Below, one piece after another: positions 29,368 through 39,078 of a DNA stretch of 64,000 nucleotides (its first letter is position 1; each line of letters begins with the position of its first letter). The DNA lies in assembly GCA_016789605.1 (NCBI GenBank), contig JAEUQO010000061.1, positions 1 through 64,000 of the forward strand, written 5' to 3'. Source of the stretch: Acidobacteriota bacterium. Lineage in GTDB: Bacteria > Acidobacteriota > Blastocatellia > RBC074. The translations under genes were made by a program, and so were the position numbers. The notes under the pieces were generated by a model that saw nothing but the letters and a program-made list of their open reading frames with translations, was not told the origin of the DNA and made no database searches.

Positions 29368-30648
29368 ATGCGTCGCAAACTCTCGCTCGCTTTACTGACC
29401 GCCCTGCTGTCTTGCCTTGTTTCGTTGCCGTTTGTCTTGGCAGAGAACTGGCCGCAATGGCGTGGCCCATCCCTGAACGGTATCAGCACTGAAAAGAACC
29501 TGCCGGTAAAATGGTCGCCCACGGAAAACATCACCTGGAAGCTGCAATTGCCTGCCTGGAGCGGTTCGACGCCGATCATCTGGAACAACCTGATTTTTTT
29601 GAATGTCGCTGAAGGTGGCAGCTTGCATTTGTGGTGTGTTGAGCGCGCCAAAGGCGAGGTGTTGTGGAAGAAATTGCTCAGCAGCGGCGACACGAAATTG
29701 CGCAAGCAAAATATGTCTTCGCCTTCGCCCGTGACGGACGGCAAAAACGTCTGGGCATTGACTGGCACAGGTATGCTGAAGGCGTTTGATTTCAAAGGCA
29801 CCGAAATCTGGGCGCGAGACATTCAAAAAGAATATGGCGCGTTCGGTCTGAATTGGGGCTTTGCCTCTTCGCCGTTGTTGCATGAAGACTCATTGTATGT
29901 GCCGGTGCTGCACGGCATGAAAACCGACGATCCGTCCTACATCCTGCGGCTGAATAAAACGACGGGCAAAACCATCTGGCGCGTCGAACGGCCTACGCCA
30001 GCAATTCGAGAATCGCCTGACGCCTACATCACGCCAGCTTTGTTGCGCCAAGGCAATACCTTGGAACTGATCATCAGCGGTGGCGATTGCGTGACGGGGC
30101 ACGAACTAGCCACCGGCAAAGAACTGTGGCGGGCATATGGTTTGAATCCTGACAACAATCCGTTTTATCGCACAGTGAATTCGCCGCTCGTCGTGGATGG
30201 CATGATCTATGCGGGCAGTCGCGGCAATCCGTATCTGGCATTGAAAGCGGGGGGACGAGGCGACGTGACCAGCACGCATCGCGCCTGGTCGTTTGCCAAT
30301 GGACCGGACGTGCCTTCGCCAGTGACCGACGGGAAATACTTTTATCTGATTCGCGACAATGGCGGCTTTGTCTGTTTGGATGCGAAATCCGGCAAGGAGA
30401 TTTATCCGCCGCAGCGGTTGAAATCCGGCACGTATAGCGGGTCTCCGGTGCTGGCCGACGGCAAGATTTATGTGATGAATGAAGAAGGCGTCGTCTCTGT
30501 TGTCAAAGCCGGACCGCAATTTGAAATTCTGGCCGAAAATGAAATGAACGAAGCGCAGTGTTTGAGTTCGCCCGCAATTTCAGACGGACAAATTTTCATT
30601 CGCACGGCGCAGTACCTCTATTGCGTTGGCAAGCGCGTGACAAAATGA
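29368..30648 (+). CDS. PQQ-type beta-propeller repeat protein, exported
   Basis: 426 residues. The ATG at 29368 is chosen because GGAGG precedes it and it gives a signal peptide ([19 protein letters not shown]...LAE). The mature protein begins [14 protein letters not shown], a segment typical of 'PQQ-binding-like beta-propeller repeat' proteins, which are numerous in Planctomycetes and Acidobacteria. About seven repeats with 'LxAxDxxTGKxxW'-type cores follow (for example [15 protein letters not shown] and [11 protein letters not shown]). There is no visible PQQ-dehydrogenase catalytic Asp or cytochrome domain, so it is probably a scaffold or binding protein. It is followed after 52 bases by the M16 peptidase pair. 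Confidence 0.85.
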   Translation: MRRKLSLALLTALLSCLVSLPFVLAENWPQWRGPSLNGISTEKNLPVKWSPTENITWKLQLPAWSGSTPIIWNNLIFLNVAEGGSLHLWCVERAKGEVLWKKLLSSGDTKLRKQNMSSPSPVTDGKNVWALTGTGMLKAFDFKGTEIWARDIQKEYGAFGLNWGFASSPLLHEDSLYVPVLHGMKTDDPSYILRLNKTTGKTIWRVERPTPAIRESPDAYITPALLRQGNTLELIISGGDCVTGHELATGKELWRAYGLNPDNNPFYRTVNSPLVVDGMIYAGSRGNPYLALKAGGRGDVTSTHRAWSFANGPDVPSPVTDGKYFYLIRDNGGFVCLDAKSGKEIYPPQRLKSGTYSGSPVLADGKIYVMNEEGVVSVVKAGPQFEILAENEMNEAQCLSSPAISDGQIFIRTAQYLYCVGKRVTK

Positions 30649-30700
30649 GGTCTTTGCCATACTCAGACGTAAAGTCGGAACGAGGTTTACAGGAGGGAAG

Positions 30701-32026
30701 ATGAAAGCAGGAATGCTCGGCGTTGTGCTGCTCTTGCTGTTGGCGGGGCTGCCAATGAGCGGACAGGCGCAACAGTTTCAGATCAAAACGCACACACTCA
30801 AAAACGGGATGAAGATCATCGTCGAAGAAGATCGTTCAATCCCAAACGTGGCGCTGTATATCTTTTACCGGATTGGTTCGCGGAATGAACGGCCCGGCAC
30901 GACAGGTCTGTCACACTTCTTTGAGCACATGATGTTTAACGGCGCCAAGAAATACGGCCCGAAACAATTCGACCAGACAATGGAAGCAGCTGGCGGATCG
31001 AACAACGCCTATACCAGTCGTGATCTGACTGTCTATCAGGATTGGTTTCCCAAATCGGCGTTGGAGCTGATTTTTGATCTGGAAGCGGACCGAATTCGAG
31101 ATTTGAGCTTTGATCCCAAAGTGATCGAATCCGAGCGCGGCGTCGTTGCCTCGGAGCGGCGCTCGTCGGTGGATGCGAACAATTTTGGCATTCTTTTCGA
31201 GCAACTATTTGCCACAGCCTACACGGCGCATCCGTATCAATGGCCGGTCGTCGGTTGGATGGTAGACATCGAGAACTGGAAGATTGACGACCTGAAGCGT
31301 CATTTCGAGATGGGCTATTCGCCGTCGAACGCCACGATGGTGGTAAGCGGCGATATTTCCGCCGAAGAGATTTTCAAGCTGGCGGAAAAGTTCATTGAAC
31401 CGATTCCGTCGCATGCGCCGCCTGCGGCTGTGACGACGAAAGAACCGGCGCAATTGGGCGAGCGCCGCGCCGTCATCAAAAAATTCGCGCAACTTCCGAT
31501 TTTGATGATGGGATATCACGTCCCCGAAGCCAAACACGCGGACTATTACGCTTTGCAGATGCTGCAAACGATTCTGTTTAGCGGGCAGAGTTCGCGTATG
31601 TATCAGCGCATTGTGGACAAAGATCAATTGGCGCTGTCGGTCGGCGGCGGCTCTGGGCCGACGTTTGATCCGACATTGTTCACCATCAGCTCGCAACCCA
31701 AAGCCAATGTTGCGCCGGAAAAGATCGAAGCGGCAATTTATGACGAGTTCGAAAAGGTCAAAACCGTCGGCGTAACTGATGAAGAGCTGCAAAAAGCGCG
31801 CAATATTTTGTTGGCCGGGTTTTATCGCCAGATGAAAACCATCAGCGGCAAGGCCAACATCATCGGCACGTACGAAGTCTTCTTTGGCGATTACCAGAAA
31901 CTGTTTACTGCGGCTGATGATTACGCCAAGGTTAGCAAGGCCGATGTTCAGCGCGTAGCCAAGCAATACTTCCACGAGAAGAACCGCACCGTCGTAACCT
32001 TGGTGCCGGAGAAGGAAACGAAATAG
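30701..32026 (+). CDS. M16 family zinc metallopeptidase, catalytic subunit, exported
   Basis: 441 residues with CAGGAGGG upstream and a signal peptide (about 5-24). The inverted zinc motif HFFEH (about 72-76), followed by MMFNGAKKY, and the downstream Glu of the ESERGVVASER segment (about 145-155) are all present, so this subunit should be catalytic. Both M16 halves are visible (about 25-225 and 230-430). The family includes pitrilysin, PqqF-like and mitochondrial processing peptidases that cut small unfolded peptides in a closed chamber. The next gene is a second M16 protein that lacks the motif, so the two likely form a heterodimer in the periplasm. Confidence 0.92.
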   Translation: MKAGMLGVVLLLLLAGLPMSGQAQQFQIKTHTLKNGMKIIVEEDRSIPNVALYIFYRIGSRNERPGTTGLSHFFEHMMFNGAKKYGPKQFDQTMEAAGGSNNAYTSRDLTVYQDWFPKSALELIFDLEADRIRDLSFDPKVIESERGVVASERRSSVDANNFGILFEQLFATAYTAHPYQWPVVGWMVDIENWKIDDLKRHFEMGYSPSNATMVVSGDISAEEIFKLAEKFIEPIPSHAPPAAVTTKEPAQLGERRAVIKKFAQLPILMMGYHVPEAKHADYYALQMLQTILFSGQSSRMYQRIVDKDQLALSVGGGSGPTFDPTLFTISSQPKANVAPEKIEAAIYDEFEKVKTVGVTDEELQKARNILLAGFYRQMKTISGKANIIGTYEVFFGDYQKLFTAADDYAKVSKADVQRVAKQYFHEKNRTVVTLVPEKETK

Positions 32027-32073
32027 CCCAAGGCGCATCTGGCGCTGCGCCGATGCACTGATGGAGAGAGTTT

Positions 32074-33474
32074 ATGTCACAACGATTCACGAGTCTTTTT
32101 CTTATCGTGCTTCTTGCGCTTGTGTCTGTTTTGCCAGCGCAAGCGCAAAGCGGCGGACTCAAGCTGCCGCCATTCAAAAAAAACAAGCTCAAAAACGGCC
32201 TGACCATTTTGTTGCTCGAGCAGCATGACTTACCGCTGGTCAGCTTCAGTTTTATCGTCAAAGCTGGTTCGACTGCTGATCCGGCAGGCAAAGAAGGCGT
32301 CGCCGATTTGACCGCCAGTTTGTTGCGCAAAGGAACCAAGTCGCGCACGGCAGATCAGATCGCGGCAGAACTCGATTTCATTGGCGCGCAACTTTTTGGG
32401 GGCGCAGGCCTGGATTTCACGAGTGGTCGCGCCGAATTCGTCAAAAAAGACCTGACGAAAGGCCTGGATATTTTCAGCGAGTGTTTGACCGGTTCGACCT
32501 TTCCGCAAACCGAAGTCGAGAAGCTGTTGAAGCAAAACATTGATGGACTGAAATCCGCCAAAGATCGCGCGCAAGGTGTGATTGGCGAATATTTCAACGC
32601 GTATCTGTATGGCGCTCATCCGTATGCACGCCCGGTTGGCGGCGATGAAAAGTCATTGGCGGCATTAACGCGCGACGATGTGGTGAAGTTTTACGACAGC
32701 TATTACACGCCCGCGAATACCATTCTCGCCGTTGCCGGAGACTTTGACAGCGCTGAAATGGAAAAGTTGTTGGGCGACAAATTCGGCGGCTGGGCTGCTA
32801 AACAAGCCCCCACGGTGAATTTGCCTGATCCGCAGCCGGTCGCGGGCAAGAAATTGCTGCTGGTGGACAAACCGGATTCGACACAGACGTACTATCAAAT
32901 CGGCAACCTCGGTATTGCTCGCACCAGTGCTGACCGCGTATATCTGAACGTCATCAACACGCTCTTTGGCGGACGGTTCACCTCGATGCTCAACGATGCG
33001 TTGCGCGTGAGTTCCGGGCTGACGTATGGCGCGAGCGCGCGCTTTGAACAACGCAAAGCGCGTGGGCCATTTATCATTGCCACCTACACACGCAATGCCA
33101 CGACGGAAAAGGCGATTGACTTGACGCTGGAAATCTTGCGCAAGCTGCACACGCAAGGCATCAGCGAAAAAGACCTGCAATCGGCCAAGAACTACATCAA
33201 AGGCCAATTCCCGCCCACCATCGAAACCAGCGACCAGTTGGCTAATCTGATTGCGACGTTGGAGTTTTACGGCTTGGACGAACGCGACATCAATGATTAC
33301 TACAAACAGATTGATGCGATGACTTTGGCCGACGCCCAACGCGTGATCAAACAGTATTATCCGCTCGACAATCTGGTGTTTGTCCTGATCGGCAAAGCCA
33401 GTGAGATTGAAGCGGTCGCGAAAAAGTACGCGCCCAAGGTGGATACAAAATCCATCAGCCAGCCGGGGTACTGA
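32074..33474 (+). CDS. M16 family peptidase-like protein, non-catalytic subunit, exported
   Basis: 466 residues with GGAGAG upstream and a signal peptide (about 6-25). The fold and length match M16, but the HxxEH zinc motif is replaced (EGVADLTASLLRKGT, where active members read G-L-x-H-F-x-E-H). It should not hydrolyse peptides by itself. The C-terminal domain keeps the substrate-binding RV-x-x-x-NTLFGGRFTSMLND and SSGLTYGA regions. It lies 47 bases behind the active M16 gene and most likely serves as its structural and substrate-binding partner, as in other bacterial M16 pairs. Confidence 0.9.
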   Translation: MSQRFTSLFLIVLLALVSVLPAQAQSGGLKLPPFKKNKLKNGLTILLLEQHDLPLVSFSFIVKAGSTADPAGKEGVADLTASLLRKGTKSRTADQIAAELDFIGAQLFGGAGLDFTSGRAEFVKKDLTKGLDIFSECLTGSTFPQTEVEKLLKQNIDGLKSAKDRAQGVIGEYFNAYLYGAHPYARPVGGDEKSLAALTRDDVVKFYDSYYTPANTILAVAGDFDSAEMEKLLGDKFGGWAAKQAPTVNLPDPQPVAGKKLLLVDKPDSTQTYYQIGNLGIARTSADRVYLNVINTLFGGRFTSMLNDALRVSSGLTYGASARFEQRKARGPFIIATYTRNATTEKAIDLTLEILRKLHTQGISEKDLQSAKNYIKGQFPPTIETSDQLANLIATLEFYGLDERDINDYYKQIDAMTLADAQRVIKQYYPLDNLVFVLIGKASEIEAVAKKYAPKVDTKSISQPGY

Positions 33475-33529
33475 ATCGCGTTAGATGGAATTGTCTGATT
33501 TCTGACTAGCAAAAGAGAGGGGAGAGGGA

Positions 33530-34921
33530 ATGGCTTATATCCAATTTCTGGGCGCGACACGCACTGTGACGGGGTCCAAACATCTCATTGAAGTAGACGG
33601 TTACCGTGTGTTGGTTGATTGTGGTTTGTTCCAGGGATTGAAAAAGTTGCGCTTGCGCAACTGGGAGCCATTCCCGATCAATCCGGCTTCGATCAATGCG
33701 GTGATTCTGACGCACGCGCACATTGACCACACTGGCTATTTGCCCAGGTTGGTGCGCGACGGGTTCGACGGTACGGTGTATGGCACACCGGCGACCGTCG
33801 AACTGTCACGCATTATGTTGCCGGATTCCGCTCGCTTGCAGGAAGAAGATGCGGCGTATTTCAACAAGACCGGCGCAAGCAAACACCATCCCGCCTTGCC
33901 GTTGTATTCAGAAAAAGATGCCAATCAGGCATTGAAACATTTGCAATCGGTCAACTATCACAAACGAATTCAACTGACGAAAAAAGTCTCGTTCGAATTT
34001 GTGACTGCGGGTCATATTTTAGGGTCGAGTTTTGTCGTGGTTGACGTCGAAGGTAAAGATGGCGCGCATAAACGCGTTGTGCTGACGGGAGACATTGGCC
34101 GATATAACGAACCGATCATCAACGACCCGTCCAATGTGGATGAGGCTGATTACATCGTCATGGAATCCACCTATGGCGACCGCACGCACCCTGACTTTGA
34201 TGTCAAAGCGCGCTTGGCTGAGATCATCAACGCCACGGCTCAGCGCGGAGGGCAGGTGTTGATTCCGGCGTTTGCCGTGGGACGCACACAGCAACTGTTG
34301 TATTTGCTGCGTGAACTGGAAACCGAACAGCGCATTCCCGAATTGCCTGTGATCGTGGACAGCCCGATGGCTGTCAGTGCAACCAAACTATACTTACAGC
34401 ACAAAGAAGATCACGATCTGGACATGAGGGATTTGCTCGATGAACGGACAAACCCGCTGGCGACCAAACGCTTCAATCTGGCGCGCACGCGGGACGAGTC
34501 GAAATCCGTTTCGGCGCGTGACGGTTCTGCCATCATTATCTCTGCCAGCGGCATGGCAACTGGCGGGCGCATCTTGCACCACTTACGCAAGCGCTTGCCG
34601 GATGAACGCAATACCGTGATTTTTGTTGGATTCCAGGCCGAAGGCACGCGTGGCCGCCGACTGCTTGACGGCGAAAAAGAGATCAAGATTTTCGGCGAGT
34701 TTGTCCCGGTTCACGCGCATATCGAACGGCTGGAAAATCTGTCGGCACACGCGGATTTGCACGAGATGTTGCGTTGGCTTGAGGGATTCAAGCGCGCGCC
34801 AGAGAAGCTTTTTTTGGTGCATGGCGAGCCCAGCGCGCAAGAAGCCATGAAGCAGAAGATCGTAGAGAAGTTCGGCTGGCAGGTTGAGATTCCCGATTAC
34901 CTGGACAAATTCGAACTATAA
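33530..34921 (+). CDS. MBL-fold beta-CASP protein with RNA-specificity domain (putative ribonuclease)
   Basis: 463 residues with GGGGAGAGGG upstream. The metallo-beta-lactamase motif is [12 protein letters not shown] (about 63-74), with further metal ligands in HILGSS and TGDIG. The beta-CASP region (about 225-350) contains [16 protein letters not shown] and VDSPMAV. The 'MBL fold metallo-hydrolase RNA specificity' segment follows: [15 protein letters not shown] (about 342), [11 protein letters not shown] and the C-terminal VHGEP. These are hallmarks of YSH1/CPSF-73-like bacterial and archaeal nucleases. There is no signal peptide, so it is cytoplasmic. It follows the M16 pair in the same direction but need not share a function. 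Confidence 0.9.
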   Translation: MAYIQFLGATRTVTGSKHLIEVDGYRVLVDCGLFQGLKKLRLRNWEPFPINPASINAVILTHAHIDHTGYLPRLVRDGFDGTVYGTPATVELSRIMLPDSARLQEEDAAYFNKTGASKHHPALPLYSEKDANQALKHLQSVNYHKRIQLTKKVSFEFVTAGHILGSSFVVVDVEGKDGAHKRVVLTGDIGRYNEPIINDPSNVDEADYIVMESTYGDRTHPDFDVKARLAEIINATAQRGGQVLIPAFAVGRTQQLLYLLRELETEQRIPELPVIVDSPMAVSATKLYLQHKEDHDLDMRDLLDERTNPLATKRFNLARTRDESKSVSARDGSAIIISASGMATGGRILHHLRKRLPDERNTVIFVGFQAEGTRGRRLLDGEKEIKIFGEFVPVHAHIERLENLSAHADLHEMLRWLEGFKRAPEKLFLVHGEPSAQEAMKQKIVEKFGWQVEIPDYLDKFEL

Positions 34922-34984
34922 AGCATTTACCAGATTGTCCCTGGACAGTTTTTTAGATCGGTTTTCAATTCGCTTTACGGATTC

Positions 34985-35048
34985 GCCACAGAGCCACGGA
35001 GGCTCAGAGAAATGCTTAGAAATCTCTGTGGCTCTGTGCCTCTGTGGC
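34985..35048. repeat. REP-like palindromic element with CACAGAG boilerplate
   Basis: Imperfect inverted repeat: the left arm (34985-35013, GCCACAGAGCCACGGAGGCT...) and the right arm (35020-35048, ...CTGTGCCTCTGTGGC) can fold over a 6-base centre. The 'GCCACAGAGGCACAGAG' wording is a common dispersed intergenic element in several environmental phyla. It lies between convergent genes. Confidence 0.6.
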
Positions 35049-35088
35049 AGTCCCCGTAGGCCAAAATGAAATCTGATCTAGGACATGA

Positions 35089-35131
35089 AAAACGGCCAGC
35101 AAACGTCTCTGGAATGTTTGCTGGCCGTTTT
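35089..35131. terminator. Bidirectional intrinsic terminator
   Basis: AAAACGGCCAGCAAAC (35089-35104) and GTTTGCTGGCCGTTTT (35116-35131) form a perfect 16-bp stem with an 11-base loop. It separates the convergent beta-CASP and nrdB genes. Confidence 0.9.
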
Positions 35132-35154
35132 CTTGTGTGTTGGTTGGAAAGTGG

Positions 35155-36153
35155 CTAAAACGCTTCGTCGAAGGCGACCTGACCGCTGACGCCGACTTGA
35201 TAGGCCGACACGCGCCGCTCAAAGAAGTTTGCCAGCTCTTGCACGTCTTGCAGTTCCATAAACGGAAACGGGTTTTTGACGTGATAGAGCGTCGGCAAAC
35301 CAAGTTGCGCCAACCGCTGATCGGCAACAAATTGCAGATACTGCCGCATTTCTGCGGTTGAAAGCCCGGCAACGCCACCACTCAGCAAATCTTCAGCAAA
35401 TTGCATCTCGCATTCAACGGCTTCTTCCAGCATTTGATACACGTTGTTGGTCAGCGTTTGGTTAAACAGTTCCGGCTCTTCGTTGCGCACGGTTTTGACG
35501 ACTTCGAATGAAAACGCCATGTGCATGCTTTCGTCACGGAACACCCAGTTCGTGCCAGATGCCAGACCGTGCAGCAAGCCTTTTGAGCGCAAGAAGTAGA
35601 CATAGGCAAACGCGGCAAAGAAGAACAGACCTTCGATGCAGGCCGCGAAACAGATCAAATTGAGCAAAAACGCGCGCCGGTCTTCCTGCGTTTGCAGCGT
35701 GTCCGTGGTGTAGAGCGAATCAATCCAGCGCTGGCAAAACTGGGCTTTGCGCGCAATTGCGGGAATGTTGTGAATGGCGGCAAAGGCTTGTTCGCGCTCT
35801 GCGTGATCGGGAATGTAGGTGTCGAGCAGCGTCAGGTAAAATTGCACGTGCAGCGCTTCCTCATACAACTGACGCGACAGGTACATGCGCGCTTCTGGAG
35901 CGTTGATGTGCTTGTATAAATTCAATACCAAGTTATTGCCGACGATGGAATCGCCTGTGGCAAAAAACGCGACCAGGCGATTGATCAGATGTCGTTCGGC
36001 GGGCGTCATGCGAGAACGCAAATCAACCAGGTCAGTCGAGAAATCAACTTCCTCGACCGTCCAGGTGTTTTTGATACCGTTGCGGTACATCTCATAAAAG
36101 ACCGGATACCTCATCGGTCGTAACGTCAGATTAAAGCCAGGTTGCAATAACAC
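35155..36153 (-). CDS. nrdB: Ribonucleotide reductase class Ia, beta subunit
   Basis: 332 residues from GTG at 36153, preferred because AAGGAG lies seven bases upstream; the longer TTG start at 36177 has no ribosome-binding site. All diiron ligands are visible: Asp in FFATGDSIV, Glu and His in YEEALHVQFY, Glu in CIEGLFFF, and Glu and His in RDESMHMAF. The Tyr four residues after the first His (LHVQFY) fits the radical tyrosine. NrdB generates the tyrosyl radical passed to NrdA. nrdB follows nrdA after only 27 bases (from this start) and shares its riboswitch-controlled transcript. The C-terminal tail (AFDEAF) is the expected NrdA-docking end. Confidence 0.93.
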   Translation of the reverse strand: MLLQPGFNLTLRPMRYPVFYEMYRNGIKNTWTVEEVDFSTDLVDLRSRMTPAERHLINRLVAFFATGDSIVGNNLVLNLYKHINAPEARMYLSRQLYEEALHVQFYLTLLDTYIPDHAEREQAFAAIHNIPAIARKAQFCQRWIDSLYTTDTLQTQEDRRAFLLNLICFAACIEGLFFFAAFAYVYFLRSKGLLHGLASGTNWVFRDESMHMAFSFEVVKTVRNEEPELFNQTLTNNVYQMLEEAVECEMQFAEDLLSGGVAGLSTAEMRQYLQFVADQRLAQLGLPTLYHVKNPFPFMELQDVQELANFFERRVSAYQVGVSGQVAFDEAF

Positions 36154-36180
36154 AGCAGGTCTCCTTCTCTCGTACAAACT

Positions 36181-38595
36181 TTACTGGCAAGCCTCACACG
36201 CTTCCGGGTTTTCCAGCGAACAGGCCAGGGCCTCCGCATCCGAATAGCTTTTGGGCGTTGTGGGCGTTGCCGTCGTGTTGGCTGGCACGGTCGTTTTGGC
36301 AATGCCAGTCGCAGGGCGCGAGCGCAAGTAGTAGGTCGTTTTCAAGCCCTGCTTCCAGGCGTACATATACATCGAAGACAGTTTGCCAATGGTCGGCGCT
36401 TCCATAAACAAATTCAGCGACTGGCTTTGGTCAATGAACGCGCCACGAGCAGCGGCCTGATCAATCAAGGCTTTCATCGGCAACTCCCACGCCGTGCGAT
36501 ACAGCGAGCGCAACTCGCCGGGTAATTCAGTCAACGACTGGATTGAACCTTCAGCCAGTTTGATCTTGGCGCGTATCTCTTCTGTCCACAGCCCGCGCTT
36601 CTGCAAATCCGCCACCAGGTAACGATTGATTTGCAGGAAATCACCGGAAAGCGTTTCGCGTTTGAACAGATTCGACACTTGCGGCTCGATGGATTCGTAG
36701 CAGCCGCAGATCGAAGCTATTGTCGCTGTCGGCGCAATCGCAATCATCAGCGAGTTGCGCAACCCGACAGTCTTGATGCGCTCGCGCAAGGCATTCCAGC
36801 GCTCGGGCTGTTGCGGTTTGATTTGCCAGAGGTCGAATTGCAATTCGCCGCGCGCCGCGCGCGTTTCGGCAAAAGAGGGATGCACGCCGAATTCTTCGGC
36901 CAAATCGCAAGAGGCCGAAAGCGCGTGGTAATAGATTTCTTCCTGAATTTGCGTCGAGAGCTGCAGGGCTTCTGGCGAATCAAAGGGCAGTTTTAGTTGG
37001 AAGAACACATCCTGCAAGCCCATCACGCCCAGACCTACCGGACGCCAACGCCGATTGGACGCCGCCGTTGCCGGAATCGGGTAAAAATTGATGTCAATCA
37101 CGCGATCCAGCGCCCGCATTGCCAAACGAACGTTGCGCGCCAGTTTGACGAAATCGAATTCGCCGCCGTTGATATACCGGCTCAGGTTGACCGACCCCAG
37201 ATTACAAACGGCAGTTTCGTCGGCGGACGTGACTTCGATGATTTCCGTGCAGAGATTTGACAGATGTACGGCTCTGCCTGGCAGTGCGGTTTGATTGCAT
37301 TTGCGATTGCTGGAATCTTTGAACGTCATCCAGCCATTGCCGGTCTGCGCCAGCGTTTTCATCATTCGCTGGTACAAATCGCGCGCTTTGACCTGCTTGT
37401 TGTACAGCCCCTGCGCCTCTGCGGTCAGATAGGCTTGCTCAAATTCTTCTCCGTAAAGGTCCGTGAAATGCGGCACGGTTTTCGGATCGAAGAGCGACCA
37501 GTTTTCGTCTGCTTCGACGCGGCGCATAAACAAATCGGGAATCCAGTTGGCGAGGTTCAGATTGTGCGTGCGCTGCGCTTCGTCGCCGGTGTTATCGCGC
37601 AATTCGAGAAAGGCTTCGATGTCGGCGTGCCAGCTCTCCAGATAGACACAGCAAGCGCCTTTGCGTTTGCCGCCTTGATTGACGGCGGCGACAGAGGAAT
37701 CCAGCGTCTTCAACCAGGGAATGATGCCGTTGGAATGTCCGTTGGTGCCGCGAATCAATGAGCCTTTTGAGCGTACGCGCGAATACGCGATACCGATCCC
37801 ACCGGCGAATTTCGACAACATCGCAACGTCCGTGTATTTGCGATAGATGGCTTCCAGTTCATCTTGCGGCGAGTCGAGCAAGAAACAGGACGAAAGCTGT
37901 TGATGATTGGTCGCCGAATTGAACAACGTCGGCGTGCTGGGCATGTATTCCAGCGAAGAAAAGAGCCGGTATAACGCGATGGCTTCGTTGACGCTTTGGG
38001 CCAAACCGCAGGCGACACGCAGGAAGAAATATTGTGGTGTTTCGAGCACGTCACGTTTGGTTGGATGGCGCAGCAGATACCGGTCATAGACCGTGCGCAA
38101 ACCAAAATACTCGAACAGATTATTTCGTTCCGGTTCGATAGCGTCATTCAGTTTGCGGCTGTTGGCAGCAACGAATTCGGCAATGTGCGCAGAAATTAAA
38201 CCGGTCTGATGGCCAACGCTGATGGATTGTGAAAACGATTGGATTTCCTGATTGCGGACTTCTTTATCAATATAGGTGGCCAGCAATCTGGCGGCCAGCC
38301 GGGAATACTCAGGTTCTTCGACAATTAGGGAAGCGGCGGTGTTGATTGAGAGCAGATCCAGCTCTTTGGTGGTTGCGCCGTCATACAGTCCACCGATTGT
38401 TTTGGTCGCGACGCGAATGGAATCTACTTGTGGCAAACCGGCGCAGCAGCGTCCGACGGCGCGCACGATTTTGTTGACGTCTACCGGTTCTAAATTCCCG
38501 TTGCGTTTGCGCACGCGCATGGTCGTGGGAGCAACGGCTTCGGAGTTGGTTTTGGGTTCAGCGAAAGCAATAGCATTGACGGTCATAAAATTCAT
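36181..38595 (-). CDS. nrdA: Ribonucleotide reductase class Ia, alpha subunit
   Basis: 804 residues. The N-terminal ATP-cone (about 25-115, VRKRNGNLEPVDVNKI) gives allosteric activity control. The catalytic barrel has the active-site Cys in SSCFLLDSP, in NLCTEI (with the partner Asn and Glu) and in AVCNLGSVNL. The tail CEACQ (800-804) supplies the exchange cysteines. It converts NDPs to dNDPs together with NrdB. The ATG at 38595 has no convincing Shine-Dalgarno; a second ATG three codons later is possible. Upstream lie a consensus promoter and a cobalamin riboswitch, so expression should fall when B12 is plentiful. That pattern is known where a B12-dependent class II enzyme exists as well. 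Confidence 0.95.
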   Translation of the reverse strand: MNFMTVNAIAFAEPKTNSEAVAPTTMRVRKRNGNLEPVDVNKIVRAVGRCCAGLPQVDSIRVATKTIGGLYDGATTKELDLLSINTAASLIVEEPEYSRLAARLLATYIDKEVRNQEIQSFSQSISVGHQTGLISAHIAEFVAANSRKLNDAIEPERNNLFEYFGLRTVYDRYLLRHPTKRDVLETPQYFFLRVACGLAQSVNEAIALYRLFSSLEYMPSTPTLFNSATNHQQLSSCFLLDSPQDELEAIYRKYTDVAMLSKFAGGIGIAYSRVRSKGSLIRGTNGHSNGIIPWLKTLDSSVAAVNQGGKRKGACCVYLESWHADIEAFLELRDNTGDEAQRTHNLNLANWIPDLFMRRVEADENWSLFDPKTVPHFTDLYGEEFEQAYLTAEAQGLYNKQVKARDLYQRMMKTLAQTGNGWMTFKDSSNRKCNQTALPGRAVHLSNLCTEIIEVTSADETAVCNLGSVNLSRYINGGEFDFVKLARNVRLAMRALDRVIDINFYPIPATAASNRRWRPVGLGVMGLQDVFFQLKLPFDSPEALQLSTQIQEEIYYHALSASCDLAEEFGVHPSFAETRAARGELQFDLWQIKPQQPERWNALRERIKTVGLRNSLMIAIAPTATIASICGCYESIEPQVSNLFKRETLSGDFLQINRYLVADLQKRGLWTEEIRAKIKLAEGSIQSLTELPGELRSLYRTAWELPMKALIDQAAARGAFIDQSQSLNLFMEAPTIGKLSSMYMYAWKQGLKTTYYLRSRPATGIAKTTVPANTTATPTTPKSYSDAEALACSLENPEACEACQ

Positions 38596-38824
38596 CTACT
38601 ACCAGGGATGGCGAGTTGCGAAAAATTGGGCTTCAGTTCTATTTGGTTGACTGCGGCGCTGGTTTACACGCCAAAAACGACATCAGGTGGGAATTCAGGC
38701 AAGCGACCGGACAAAGGTCGGACGACTATGGTTTGCCATTTTTCCCCTCGAAAAATACCGGCAATGACCACATCACAGCGCACTACCAAGGGTGTCGGTA
38801 GGCGTTGATTTGATGCAGGCTTTT
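38596..38824 (-). promoter_or_regulatory. nrdA 5' leader (expression platform) between riboswitch and start codon
   Basis: 229 bases of untranslated leader. No clear intrinsic terminator or Shine-Dalgarno was found, so control may act by masking the start region or by Rho-dependent termination. A CCGACC...GGTCG pairing near 38705-38722 is one possible helix. Confidence 0.45.
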
Positions 38825-38971
38825 GGCAGGTCTTCGGACTGGCAGGCATTTCCTTATGCGGGCTTCCTACGGGCCACAGCTTCCCGGCGTCACGCCAGTG
38901 CTTTTGTACGGCTTTCGTTCCTGCTCACCGCTGCGGGGCAGTTCCAGATTTCCACCGGATTCCCTCTTGCC
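38825..38971 (-). promoter_or_regulatory. Cobalamin (B12) riboswitch upstream of nrdA
   Basis: On the minus strand the conserved blocks occur in order: GGCAAGAGGGAATCCGGTG near the 5' end, AAATCTGGAACTGCCCCGC, CGGTGAGCAGGAAC, CGCCGGGAAGC, AGGAAGCCCGC, and the 3' GCCAGTCCGAAGACCTGCC. The 5' GGCA and 3' TGCC close the P1 helix. The CCGGTGgAAATC and CTGCCCCGC segments are the B12-box core. It lies about 230 bases before the nrdA start and just downstream of a consensus promoter. Confidence 0.93.
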
Positions 38972-39029
38972 GCGCTAGGTCATCTAACGTTTAATTTTAG
39001 AAATTGATCGCGCACCAAAAGCGAGACCC

Positions 39030-39058
39030 AATATAGTGGGCCATCTGGTATCTGTCAA
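39030..39058 (-). promoter_or_regulatory. Consensus sigma-70 promoter for nrdAB
   Basis: On the minus strand, TTGACA (39058-39053) and TATATT (39035-39030) are separated by exactly 17 bases. Transcription would start near 39023, about 50 bases before the riboswitch aptamer. This is the best promoter match in the window. Confidence 0.85.
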
Positions 39059-39078
39059 CACCATTGGTTGTGTGAGAC

